Shown here one piece after another: positions 11,611 through 22,970 of a stretch of 64,000 bases of DNA (its first letter is position 1; each line of letters begins with the position of its first letter). Made by a program: the position numbers and the translations under genes. The DNA comes from Brachionus plicatilis (Eukaryota > Rotifera > Eurotatoria > Ploima > Brachionidae), in the NCBI GenBank assembly GCA_010279815.1, contig QEOQ01000303.1:1243567-1307566 (forward strand). The letters run 5' to 3'. The notes below the pieces were generated by a model. That model was given only the letters and a program-made list of their open reading frames with translations. It had not been told where the DNA came from and searched no databases.

Positions 11611-12129
11611 TCAAACTGGAATCAGTATTCTATTTATGCCACATAGGCATCCAGTGTTCAGTAATTCAGTAGTGGGAATCCATTGGTAATATCCATCATT
11701 TGCACATTTGTCCTTCTTAAGAATTGACACACGTTTGTGAACAGGTTGACATTCATAATTTGGATTAATTACTCCATTTTTCATTGTTGAACAAAGTTTA
11801 CAATCACATTGTACATTTAGCTTATAATTCGGATATCTATCTCGATGATACTCAATTTTTATCCGAGAATGGCATAATTTGTCTTCATTGTAATTGAATT
11901 TTTCATTACTAGAACAGCTCTGGTCATTTGAGAAGGATTTATTTTCTTTCAGATCAAACTCTAGTAGTTTACCTGCCTTGAGCATTGCTTGTTCAAATCT
12001 TAAATAATCAAAGCGATATTGCTGAAATTTTGTTTCCAATTCTTGAATAGTTGGGTTAATGCAATTGTCATTTAGACCAAAAACAAAATTTACCAAAAAA
12101 AAGAAATTTATTACATTAAATTTAAACAT
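11611..12129 (-). CDS. IL17: Secreted IL-17-like cystine-knot cytokine, 172 aa, one exon
   Basis: A signal peptide (MFKFNVINFFFLVNFVFG) precedes a helical linker of about 70 residues. The C-terminal ~85 residues follow the IL-17 plan: CHSRIKIEYHRDRYPNYKL, then CDCKLC, ECQPV with KRVSILKKDKC, YYQW, and a final GCLCG. The family pattern is W/I-x-Y-x-x-D-x-x-R-Y-P, then CxCxGC, PV...VL..., C, and VGCTCV near the end. IL-17s are secreted dimers that signal through SEFIR receptors in innate immunity, and are known from molluscs, annelids and deuterostomes. The cysteine spacing is compatible with the two conserved disulphides. The start ATG is the first Met and precedes the signal peptide. The single-exon structure might mean an ancient intron loss or a retrocopy. 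Identification rests on motif pattern only. Confidence 0.78.
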   Translation of the reverse strand: MFKFNVINFFFLVNFVFGLNDNCINPTIQELETKFQQYRFDYLRFEQAMLKAGKLLEFDLKENKSFSNDQSCSSNEKFNYNEDKLCHSRIKIEYHRDRYPNYKLNVQCDCKLCSTMKNGVINPNYECQPVHKRVSILKKDKCANDGYYQWIPTTELLNTGCLCGINRILIPV

Positions 12130-14339
12130 TTTTGAAAATGACTTTTTTGAATTTCCTTATTTATACGAATCGGAATAGCCTCTAAAAATAACAATATATG
12201 GAATTTAATTGAACTAAAGATTAATTAAATAATTGAGGGCTAAAAGCATAAATTTAGAGAACCAAATTTATTATTAATTACGTATATGAACAATTTTTAT
12301 TCATTCAATTATTTTTTAACCGGTGAACTAAAAATTTCATTTCATCAGGGCTCTCTTAAAGGATTAAAACTAAAAAGAATTTTAATTTGAAAAAAAAATT
12401 TAATTTTTTTGATTTAAATTCCTTAATTTTAAATATTTTTAAACAAATATTTTTCGATTAATCTTTAATTATTTTTAAATTAATAAAATAATTTTTTCAC
12501 ATGAATATTTAATCAAAATTTTTATCAAATTTATATATTTAATTTTTTTCATATTGATAATTTTTAAATTAAAATAAATGAAGTGTCAATCAGTCTCAAT
12601 ACTGACATAAAATTTTAATGAAAGACTATGTCTAAAGATCACACTAAAAAGTGTTTTTTGAAAAACATTTACTATAAATAGCAATAATTCTTTAAAAATA
12701 TTTTTAGTGATACATTTTTTCAATTTTTGACTTTTCTTATGATTTTATTTCATTTTAAAAGTTGTTAACATAAAAGTTTTTCTTTGATAAAATTAATTTC
12801 AATCTTTTACTTACAAAATTTTAAGATTATTCAAATAAATCTGAAAGATGTTTTATTTTTTGGAGATACTTATTATTTTTTTTAAATAATATTTCAAACG
12901 TTTACTTTATAATATTTTTTTTGAAATAATATTTATTTTGTTAAATTTACTTTTAATTATATTTGGTAGCGAATTTAAAAAGTTAAAAAGAAAACAAATT
13001 TTATTCTTTACCAGTCAAAATAAGAATTTCTTATTTTCAAAGTTTTGTAGAAATTCAATCAAAAACAAATAAAAAATTTGCTCTAATTTTTATTTTTCTT
13101 GGGGTTGTGAATTAAATTAAATCAAATCTTTTAAAATAATAGGATTAATGCTTTGAAGCATTCAATGATTTGCTTTTTTGAATTCCTTTATAGATTGATT
13201 TTATTTTTTTTCAAATCAAGAAAAAAATATTGAGACTTTAACTTATTTATACAATAGTAATGATACCCGTAGATAACAAAAGACGCCTGCTTGTCGCATA
13301 ATAAACAGGCTTAATTTTTGGGCTTATTTAAAATTTTTATATTGGAAAAAAAAAGTTTTTAAGCCTAAAAAACATGTTTTTTTTTTTAAATTCCTTTTTC
13401 TTATTTATAAGCATATATATCTCAAGGGACACAGGCTTTAATCAGCGAAAAAACATTTAATTTAGATAAAAAATAAAATTTTATTAAAAAATTACTTAAA
13501 TTTCTTAAATTCAATAATGGCTATAATTTATTCGAAATAGTTTAAAAATCAAAAATTAAAATTATCCAAAATTCATTTGGAAATCCGATTTAGATATAAA
13601 TTAAAGTATTTTGAAAAGTATGGTTTAATTTTATAAACCCAATTAAAAAAATTTTTAAGTAATGTCGAAATCAATTTGATAACAAAGAGTGATGTACATT
13701 AATGAGAAATTATCCTATCGCTTCAAAAGGACATGGCAAATGAAAATTGATGCGACATCGATTAATTATCATTTGAATAAATTGATTTAATTTTAATGAA
13801 AAACTAATTTTTTCTTTTTCATTTTATTTTATAAAATATAATTAATTTAACTAATTAATTTACAATTATGATAACTTAATTTGATACGGAGATAAATTTG
13901 CGAGTCGTTAGTCCAACTTTTTCATCCATAAAGTGGAAGCGATAATCCAAATTCTTTGTTTCTTCCATTCATTTAAAAAATTAATTAAAATTAATAAAAA
14001 TTAAAAAAATAAAAAAATCCACTAACAATTTGATAAAAAGTAAAGGTGAGCTCAAAATTAAAAAATCAATATTTATTTTGAAAATTATTAACTTGAAAAG
14101 CAATTATTTTATAAAAAAAAACAATTAAATTATATCTAAATTTTGCATTTAGGGATTTTTGTTATTGTTGAAAATGGAAAGCAATGTATTTTTAAATAAT
14201 TATTTTATCGTCCTTAATGATAATTTGACCCTATAACCATTCTATTGATTGTTTGGTCAAGAAAAGTTAAAATAGGCTATTTTTTGATGAAAGAAAAATT
14301 TTAAAATTTTATTGGCACTAATTAACGACTTTTTATAAA
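12130..14339. other. No gene seen; 5' flank of the IL-17-like gene
   Basis: About 2.2 kb of AT-rich sequence without exon-like frames. The first 100-200 bp should contain the cytokine promoter, but no element can be called. Confidence 0.45.
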
Positions 14340-14374
14340 AATTTTTATCTCAGTTCAGTGTCGAAAAATAACTT

Positions 14375-14570
14375 GTCACATCACATCATCTGATATCATT
14401 TTTTTAAACTTTCCTTATATCAGCTGATATAAGCTTTTATCATTTGATATCAGATAATATCAGATGTATTAAAATTTGAATTTTCATATGTAAAAATATA
14501 AAAATTTTTTTTTTCCCTGATATTAGCTGATATTAGCTGATATCAGTTTATATCATATAATATTTGTGAC
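14375..14570. repeat. Cluster of GATATCAGCTGATATC-type palindromes
   Basis: Many copies of GATATCAG, TCAGCTGATAT and TTAGCTGATAT occur in both orientations around a T-rich core (14480-14515). The left cluster (14390-14465) is roughly inverted relative to the right (14518-14565), so it can fold into a hairpin. Probably a foldback element abutting the LINE remnants. Confidence 0.6.
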
Positions 14571-14579
14571 GCACTTAGT

Positions 14580-16760
14580 CACCGCATCCAGAGTGTTCCA
14601 ATTCCACGCTGTCCTGTTTCTAAAAAATTTGTGTCTAAAACCTAAATTGTGGATCAGCTATCGCTCGATCGCTTGATCCTTCGATGCAAGCTTTTGATCG
14701 ACATTTATGAGTGTCATCCCATCAAGACCCCATTCTTAACCATGCTGAATAGCTGAATGAGATCACCACCCCTTCTCTTCAGTCAAGGTACCATTTTAGA
14801 AAATCTACGCTGAACTTGCTCAAGGATCTCAATATCGCTTAGTCAATACGGGCTCCAGGCTCAGGACTGGAGTTCTCTCAAGAGATCAGCAAACTTTAGA
14901 GAAAAATATTTGAATGTAAGTCGTATTCGACTTGCCACCAGCGTTGCTTTTTCCGCTCATCGCTTGACCTGTTCTCTTGACTTCTGATCATGAGTGATGA
15001 TCTTGCCTTGATATATATAGTTGCCAGTTCATTTGTTGTTTTAGCTAGCGTGAGGCCAAACTTGAAGAAGCAAATCAGTTAAAATACTTAGGATTCATTA
15101 TAGATTCTAATCTTGACCTTAACACACAGGCAGTTATAAATTTTAAAAAAGTTCAGAGCAGCTTTTTTGGAATTTCATATCTTCTGCCTAAAAATAGTCC
15201 TACCTCTTCACCTAAATTCAAATCATTTATATACAAAACATTTTGCTTATCTAAATTCACATATGGTCTTGAGGCTCTTACTCTTAATTCGACCACAAAG
15301 GATTCAATAAATAAATTACAAAACAACTTAATTAGACAAATGTTTGGTTTAAAAGCCTACTGTCACATGTCACGAGTCTTAAAAGTACTAAAATTATTCA
15401 ACTTTGATGAACTTTATCTATTTTCAAAACTAACTTTTATTGATACAATTAAATATAATTATCTATCATCACAATTTTTAAAATATATGCTAAGTGACCC
15501 CCCCTCTAATAAATCTTTTTCCTCCGACTTAGTACTTATTTCCAAGTACTTTAAAATTGAAACCTCAAAAATTTCAGTAAATATAAACCAACTTAAAGAA
15601 AATCTTAAGATTTTCTTTCTTTATGGTATATCTGATTCAATTTGGTTATGTCTTTGCAATTTAAAATTAAAACATTACAGAACTCTCCTAAATGAGCTAA
15701 TTCAAAGTAAAAGAAATTCATGAATTTTGGTCCAAATTATCTTGCTTTCTAACTTTCATGCCTTTTTCTATTTTCGAACTAATGTTCCTTTTTTATTTTT
15801 GTAATTTTATTTTTAGGTAATAATTTTTCATTTTTTAAAAAAACACAAAAACACAAAAAAAAAAAAAATTTTTTCTTTATTTTCTTTTACTTCTCCTTAA
15901 AGGAGGTTAATTCAATTCAATAAATAAATCAAGCAGATAATCATATCTCCTGATTGATTAAGATCGGTAACGCTCGCTTTGTGAGCCATGAAGCTGTGCT
16001 GTTTATCCGTGATTAGATTGTTCTTCCCGATATGTTCCACAATGTAGTCCTTGATTAGAAACTTTAAGTATTGTATGGAACAGAGGTCAAAGGTACCGGA
16101 CGATAGTCACTTACTATGGTTCTGCTACCCTTCTTATGAATCAGAGACACATTAGCTATTTTCCACCCGGTAGGAACTTTAGACGAGATCAAGGGCTTAC
16201 ACCCATCTTGAGAGCATGTTTACTAATCTGGTCGAATCCAGCTGACTTATCGTTGTTTAACTTCTTAAGCTTTGCTAAAACCTCATCCCAATGCCTCTCT
16301 ATACACATGCATATTGAAGCTCGTCCTTTGTGACGAACGAGTGAAGCAATTTTCGAATTCGACTATAGTGATTACGCGTTTAATGGACGGATACTTCGAT
16401 TTTTAACGTCTAGCTTGGCGGCATCACCGAAAGTGTAAAGACAGTCGGATTAGCTCTGCGAAGCTTCTGAATATCAAGGAAGAAAGGTAAAGCTTTAATG
16501 GTGTTTGGAAGCATTACACTCTTGAGGCGGGCTTATCTTGACATTTGATACCCAGTTCGGATCACTCGCTAACACAAGGTCAAGCTGACATGTCGACTGT
16601 TCGTTGCAAAATAACGTTTCCCCTTTAACCATTTATACAAAACTGGATTTGCTGATGGTGTTGCGTTATTGATTTTTATATCTACCCATAAATACTCATA
16701 CCTGGGGTAAATAAAACTTCTATAGCCTGTAGGCTTCACAGTCCGACTTGATATAAAAGA
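14580..16760 (-). mobile_element. Decayed LINE (CR1/jockey-like), interrupted by another LINE
   Basis: Minus-strand reverse-transcriptase remnants occur in two blocks. The upstream block (about 16300 down to 15935) reads DEVLAKLKKLNNDKSAGFDQ, then IANVSLIHKKGS-like and DYRPV-like text in shifted frames, then FLIKDYIVEHIGKNNLITDK. The downstream block (about 15045 down to 14580) reads DIEILEQVQRRFSKM and RRGGDLIQLFSMVKNGVL. Frameshifts and stops are frequent. The central palm (FADD region) is missing, replaced by a plus-strand LINE. Confidence 0.75.
15049..15925 (+). mobile_element. 5'-truncated LINE, intact C-terminal ORF, nested in the older LINE
   Basis: An uninterrupted frame 15049-15723 encodes about 224 residues: LEEANQLKYLGFIIDSNLDL, KFKSFIYKTFCLSKFTYGLEA, NKLQNNLIRQMFGL and a tail ending NELIQSKRNS. 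This is the post-palm region of a non-LTR retrotransposon from a different lineage than the one at 2896. The 3' end has a stem (CTCCTTAAAGGAGG near 15892) followed by AATAAATAAA. It splits the minus-strand LINE. I saw no clear target-site duplication. Confidence 0.78.
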
Positions 16761-16831
16761 AAATCACTTTTCCTCACATTTTTTTTTTTTTTAAATCAAA
16801 GTCATGATTTTTTTTTTCTTTTTTTTTTTTT

Positions 16832-16871
16832 NNNNNNNNNNNNNNNNNNNNNNNNNNNNNNNNNNNNNNNN
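16832..16871. other. Assembly gap (40 N)
   Basis: A run of 40 N within long poly-T sequence. Its true length is unknown. Confidence 1.
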
Positions 16872-17439
16872 TTAATTTTTTTTTTTTAATTAAAAAACTA
16901 TTTTTTTTTAAATAATAAATATATTAAATTGATTTAAATTTTTCTGAATGACTGAACCTTTCCTTTAAATAATTTCTGATTAATGATGGCAAGCTGTCTC
17001 CAAGCTGATCATCACGTCCAAAAATTTAGAATAATTTCTACCTAGATCATTGCTAATACTGATTTAATGTAGGAGTCCCATCATTTAATATCAAGCAATT
17101 ACTATCTGAGAATCAAACCTCTTGGGTTTGTGGTCAAACGGCAAATATACATTCTTTTGGAGCTTAGGTCACCTGTGATCATATAATTTTTAGTAAACTC
17201 ATCAATCTTTTTGAAATATTCTAACGTAAGTTTCTTGTTATAATAATTATATTTGGTTCCTCATTGAAATTAATTTTCTTTCTTAGAAATAAATCTTCTC
17301 CATTCTTTAACTTTTTTCAAACAACTCCAATTTAACTTGTCTCGTCAAGATTTTAGTATTGGTTTTCTTTCCCTATTGATTGTAGTTTAAATCGAATCAA
17401 TTATATATTGGTTTGTATCATCCGTTTCTTATTCTTCTC
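16872..17439. other. No gene called; possibly transposon-derived
   Basis: Sequence complexity is higher than in typical intergenic DNA here, but I could not read a continuous frame on either strand. Confidence 0.35.
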
Positions 17440-17617
17440 CTCCCTTAAAACATCTTTCATTAGAATCCTCATCATCATCAGCATCAACTTCATTAAATTA
17501 TCTAAAAAGTTATCATCGTCCAAAAAATCCGCATCATTGTCATCTGAGGCATTAGATTGAGTGTCATCGGTGTTTCTCAAGGCTTCAGGGGTCTTTAGGA
17601 CAGCTTCTCTTTTCGAA
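17440..17617 (-). pseudogene. Acidic coding remnant
   Basis: The minus strand reads KREAVLKTPEALRNTDDTQS, then an Asp-rich run (DDNDADFLDDDNFLDN). After a +/-1 frame change it continues EVDADDDEDSNERCFKGGEE and a stop. The frame break means a pseudogene or an unrecognised short intron. An acidic C-terminus next to a TA-flanked MITE (17661) recalls pogo/Tigger-type transposases, but nothing catalytic is visible, so this is speculation. Confidence 0.35.
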
Positions 17618-17660
17618 ATTTAAAATATTTGATTATTTTAATTTCAAATTAATTTACTTA

Positions 17661-17821
17661 CCGTATTTCCTCGTTCGATTATGGTGCACCAAAAATTAAG
17701 CTACCAGCTTTTGGGCCATGCACCAAAGTACATCTCACTTATGTTAAAAAAATTTTTAATTTGATGTTTTAATATGCATGTCTTGGCTTATAGTGCAGCA
17801 TAATCGAACGAGGGAATACGG
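17661..17821. mobile_element. Tc1/mariner-like MITE F (161 bp)
   Basis: Inverted ends CCGTATTTCCTCGTTCGATT and AATCGAACGAGGGAATACGG match at 19 of 20 bases (arms extend to ATTATG/CATAAT) and are flanked by TA on both sides (17659-17660 and 17822-17823), the mariner/pogo target. No coding capacity. Confidence 0.85.
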
Positions 17822-17823
17822 TA

Positions 17824-19886
17824 TTTTACTTAAGCAGTTTATAATCAATTTTGGCAAAATCACAATAAAATTATGCAATAAATTCAAAAGATTGTCAAAT
17901 TGATATCGCCCATTCTTATCTGTTTTAGAGGTAATTTTTTTTTGGCATAAAGATTTAATTTTTTTGATTCAAAATTTCAATTTTCATTTTTATTTTTGAT
18001 GCCAAATAAAGTTTGTGTAATGAAATTACCAAAAACTTTTTTCAAAAAAAAAATTTCAAGATTTATACCCAAAAAGTGTCAAATTAACACCGCGGTCCTA
18101 TGAGTGTTAATATGAAAAAAAAACTTAATTTAAAATTATTATTAATTTTTTTTCTTCTTATGTAAAAAGTGTTTTTTTCAATTTATTTTATTTTTAATTA
18201 ATTATCGAAATAAAAAGTTTCTTTAGATATACATGTGTTTCAATTAAATCAAATTAGCGATCAAAGAAATAAAATAATTACTGACTCAATAATATTTGAC
18301 ATTATTTAATTTAATTGTACACACAAAAATAATTACATCAATATTTTTGTTTTTTTAATATAATATACGCGTTAGTTTTTTTTTGAGCTTTTTAGCTGAT
18401 AGTCAAAATATATCAATTTTGATATCTTGATGCTAGAAATGAAACAATTAGATAGCTGAAAAACGAAAAATTTTGAAAACTAAATTTAAAAATAAGCTGA
18501 CTATTTTTTCACCAAAAAATGTACCATTTAACAAAAAATTGTTATTTTTGTTAACTGTAGCTAAGCTTAAGCTCCCAAAGAATAATATGTAAAATAAAAA
18601 TCATAACATCAAAAAAAAATAAAGTTAGATAATTTATAATAAAATGAAATTAAAAAGATTGGATTTAAATTCAAATGTATTATAAATTGATTAGGGTAGT
18701 TAGTTTTTATCTAGGAAAAAAAATAATTTCACCTTCAAGAACTTATTTCCATCAACAAGAATATAAAAATGAAATATTCCGGGTAATAACAATTTACTAG
18801 TCAGTCACGGTTGCTTCGCTGCCGGAGTAAAAAAATTTAAAATTGTAAACTGATAAAATCTTTTTGAAATTAAAGAAATAAATAAAATTGCGGCAGTAAA
18901 ATTTGGATCAAAAAAACTTTATCAATTAATCAATTAAAAAGTAAAAAGTAAATAATATTTTTTACTGACCGATTAACTAATTTTTTAAATAAAATTATAT
19001 ATTTTTTTTTGATATTTGGAAAAATTTTTGAAGTATCGCTCTATTGAAATTAAATAAAGTGTTTCAAATTTTTGATCTTTTGACTGTTGAAAAAGGTAAT
19101 AATTTTACAAGCTAATAGTTTTTTTTAATATTTAAGTTGGTTTGATTTAATTTTATACTCAATGCTTTAAAGAAGTAAAAAATTTTTAATTCAAGTACAA
19201 TTTATAAAAAATTTAATGAATATGCTATCTTTTTCTTATTAAATGTTTTTCAATCACAATTTACCTAAAAATCTTAAAATTCAATTGCTAAAATATGATT
19301 CATGAAATTTAAGTTACGAATCAAATCGAACCAATGTCAAATTAATCTGAGGATTAAAAATCATTTGGATATTTAAACCCGAGATTTCTTAAATGCAATG
19401 TGGCATAAAAGCCATTAGGCATTTTTTTTGAAATCTAAGAAAAATCTAAAAATTTTTGAATAAAAAATGAATGATTAATTAGTCTTTTATTAAAATTTCT
19501 AAAAAAAATAAAAAAATTCTTAATAATCTATGTTTGTAACACTTTATTTAATTTCAAAAGAGCCACACTGCAAAAATGTCTCATAATTTTTATAAAACAC
19601 AATAGAACATACCATATGATTTTATAATTAATTAAAAATTAATATTATTCCAATATTTTTTTCCGAGGTTCTATTTAAATTAAAATAAATTTTTCCAAAT
19701 TCTATTCAAAATTTATTTTTATTTTCAAGCAGGAAAAAATACTAAAATTTTATAAGTCTAAAATAAATTACAAATAATTTGTTTTTGGTATCTATCCATC
19801 ATTTATTCATATTTAAAATATGTGACCAATTAATTTTGGCTAAAAAAATGTTATCAGGGTAGCGGACTAAGCTTTTGTTTGGTCTA
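17824..19886. other. No gene seen
   Basis: About 2 kb of AT-rich DNA downstream of the Rap-like gene. A short GC-richer patch near 18805 (GTCACGGTTGCTTCGCTGCC) has no visible coding frame. Confidence 0.45.
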
Positions 19887-19889
19887 ATT

Positions 19890-20668
19890 CTAAATTATTG
19901 TGCAAGACTTGGTGCATTTGTCACATAAACTTTTCTTCTTAATTCCATTTGAAGCATTGTGAAGGTTTTGCGGTGATTTCTGATAATTCTGTTTGGGACT
20001 TGGATCTCGAGGATAAACAACGCTTGACTTTGGACTAAAGGAATTTCGTGGTGGCTGCATCGATTTGCGTTTGTTGGCCAATTGACGCAAAAGATCATAA
20101 AAAATCTAAATTTTTTTAATTTAAAATTTAATAAAAAAAAATAAAGCTCTTTTTACTTCGTTGACATTAGAGTTTAATTTTGCTGAGGCTTCAATGAAAC
20201 TTGAATGCGTGCTTTTTGCCAAGGTCTGGCCCAGCTCTTCATCCACTTCTCTTTCATCGTCCAAATCACTCTTGTTTCCAACGATGATTATAGGTGCCGG
20301 ATCGGAGTCTTTTATTGTGTTTATTTGCTCTATAATGGAAGAAATGTCATTGAATGTTGATGTTGAATTAATGGAATAAACGATGACGAAAGCATCTCCT
20401 GATTTTATGTAGACGTCTCTCATAGATGAAAACTGCTCAGTGCCGGCCGTGTCCAATATTTCTAGTTTACACGTTTCATCATTTATATTTATTGTTTTTT
20501 GGTAGCAATCTTCGATGGTAGGGTCGTAGGCTTCGACAAAATTTCCACTGATAAAGCGCTGAGTCAGCGCTGATTTACTAAAATAAAAAGTCAGCTAAGG
20601 AAATATCTAGAGAATCAAGATTACCCAACGCCACCAGATCCCATCAAAATTATTTTGTAATTAAGCAT
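19890..20668 (-). CDS. Rap-like small GTPase, 3 exons, 226 aa
   Basis: Exons 20625-20668, 20157-20577 and 19890-20105 join in phase (introns 47 and 51 bp). The G domain is complete: P-loop GSGGVGKS (10-17), effector loop YDPTIEDCY (32-40), switch II DTAGTEQFSSMRD, NKSD for guanine recognition, EASAK, and NVNEIFYDLLRQL closing the fold. Thr in DTAGTE, where Ras has Gln, is the Rap signature. After the G domain an unusually long ~55-residue Ser/Pro/Lys-rich hypervariable region (SFSPKSSVVYPRDPSPKQ) leads to a CTII CAAX box for prenylation; Rap1 is normally about 184 aa. Acts as a membrane-bound GDP/GTP switch, in Rap's case for adhesion and integrin or MAPK control. It could be a divergent Ras/Rap paralogue rather than the Rap1 orthologue. 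Confidence 0.93.
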
Positions 20669-21652
20669 TTTTTTTGATAAGTTTTTCTATGAAAAAATTA
20701 CAAAATTTCAAATCGAAAGAGAATGAGCTTGTGAATCAAATGAAGTATAACTAAATGATAATTAAAATTGAGAAATTTTTCTTTTCTCGTTCTATGCCAA
20801 GTGTATCTTGTTGATGAGTAATTTTTTTTTAAATTTATTTATGTCATTCTTTCAAATAAACTTTCTTGATAAATTACCAGAATAACTCATACTTTTTTTT
20901 CTTGTTTTGTAGGATATTTTCGATTCATTAATTTTTAGCAAAATAATTATTTTGCTCTCTCAAAAAAATAAAGTAAGAGATCAAATTAATATATAAAATT
21001 GAACCAGGCTTGTGTGAGCGATTTATGCAAGAAAAATTTTAAATTGTTCATTTGTTGTTACATAAAGAAATAATAGTTTTTATTTAAAAAAAAAAAAATT
21101 CTTCATTTAGTCTGTTTTAGATTTTTCTAGAATAAAAAAATAAAATGTAAATATTTCCTTCATTTATTTTAAATGTTTTTCAACAATTTAAAAAATTGCT
21201 GAAAAAACAAAATCTAAGGATTAAAATTTTTAAATAATTATTTTTCGATTTAAATAAATTTCAGTTCAAATTTAAGAATTCTAAATTTTGGTTTTAAGAA
21301 TATTTTCTAAACAAACAAAAAAATTTTTTTTTTATAGAGTTGAAAATCACAAATTCATAAAACTTGATTTTATGGTATTGTGAAATAGAATTACAAATCG
21401 AACAAAGATTCTTCATTTTTTAATAATTTAAAGTTAAATTTAATAAAAAAAATTAAAAAAATATCACATTATAGTGCAGCATACTTTCTTGCACCTTTTT
21501 CACGTGTTAAAATAAAACTAAAAAATAGTAATAAGATATAAATTGATTTTTGATTTGATTAACTAAAAAGAATAAAATAAAAATTTTATTTTAGGCAAAA
21601 AAAGTGCAATAAAGTATTGTAGCAGTGGCCAAGTTTGTGAATAATAAGCTTA
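20669..21652. other. 5' flank of the Rap-like gene; no gene seen
   Basis: AT-rich. It contains the promoter by position, but no motif could be called. Confidence 0.4.
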
Positions 21653-21660
21653 GTATTTAG

Positions 21661-21899
21661 CAGAGTTGTTTAAAAATCCCAAAAAAAAATCCAAGTCATT
21701 AAAAAAAAAGTCAAAATCAAGACTTTTTTTTAATTTTCTAGATCAGGCTTCATATCAAAAAATTTATATACTCCTCGGTTGTCTAATGCAATAGATTTGC
21801 CATATATCAGAATTTTGTTGCAATTTTAGCATAAATTTCTTCTTCAGTATTCAAAATTTAAAAGCCTGGACTTGGACTTTTGACTTTTAAACAACTCTG
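21661..21899. mobile_element. hAT-like MITE family B, copy B1 (239 bp)
   Basis: Termini CAGAGTTGTTTAAAA and TTTTAAACAACTCTG are perfect inverted repeats, flanked by a perfect 8-bp duplication GTATTTAG (21653-21660 and 21900-21907). Ends starting CAGAG plus an 8-bp duplication fit hAT. Subterminal AAGTCCAAGTCC-like repeats are shared by the other B copies. Confidence 0.9.
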
Positions 21900-22195
21900 G
21901 TATTTAGTTTAACACTTTATTTAAGTTTAGAAACAACAACTAATCTCTTTTCCCTTTAAATAACAAGTTATATTTAAATTCTGATCATGTCAATATACTA
22001 CAGTATATTACACTATTTTTTAAAAATATCCTTACTAAATTTAATTTCAATTTATTAAAAAATGTAGAATTTTTGTTCAATTTGTATTTGAGATTCACAA
22101 CGCAGATTTAATGATCATAAATAATTTCTTTTCAAATTTATAATTAGTTAATTTTTAAAAACACCTTTCAGAATTGCAAATTAACCAAAATTTTA

Positions 22196-22340
22196 AGATT
22201 GACGCTGGTCGTTTTTGATTTTAAAGAAGTCCACTGTCACATTTGCTGTCCGATTGATGAAGAAGTTGTGTCTTTGCTGACAAAATGCCACGATATCACG
22301 CCGTAGTTGCCTTCTGTCCATATCCCTCGGAGCCGACCAA
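22196..22340 (-). mobile_element. LINE C-terminal fragment
   Basis: The minus strand reads SAPRDMDRRQLRRDIVAFCQ then QRHNFFINRTANVTVDFF. This resembles the RHNFFxNRxVxxWNxLP tail motif of non-LTR reverse transcriptases. It is short and without flanking conserved parts. Confidence 0.45.
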
Positions 22341-22970
22341 TTTAATGGAACAGAAGTAATTCGCAGAATGATAATAAATTTTGTTCTGAAGATTTCAAAA
22401 AAATAGCTTAAGGTTTTTATGTGATAGCAAATTTTTCAAATATGTATTTAGCCTCTGTCAAATAATGTGCAGATTTGATCAAAAGTTAAAGTCAGACTTT
22501 GACTTTGACTATATAATTTGGGACAAAGATTTCAATAAATATTATAATTTTGAAAAAAAAATAATAAAAAAATTTATCAAAAATGAATATAATTAATTTA
22601 TCTTAATTAATCAATTTCTCTCAAGAAAAGAAACCAAAATATTATCTAAAGTTAAACTCTGATTAAAAGATTTACTTGATTTAAAAGTTAAAAGAAATAT
22701 TTTTTTGATTTTCTTTTTTTAGAAATTTAATTTAACTTATTAATTCTTTAATTTTCCTTTTAATCTTATGTTTTCTAATCTATTTTGTATAAAGATCCTA
22801 TATAAATATGTTCTTTACGATTTGTGATTTCTTACAAAAATTTCCTTTAGATTAATTATCTAAAATCTGATAAATTCTAAAAAGATTTAAAAAAAAGATC
22901 CTATAAAATTTTCATTTAAGATAACATTACCAAAAATCTTAGCAGTTTAAAAATTCCTATGTTAATATTC

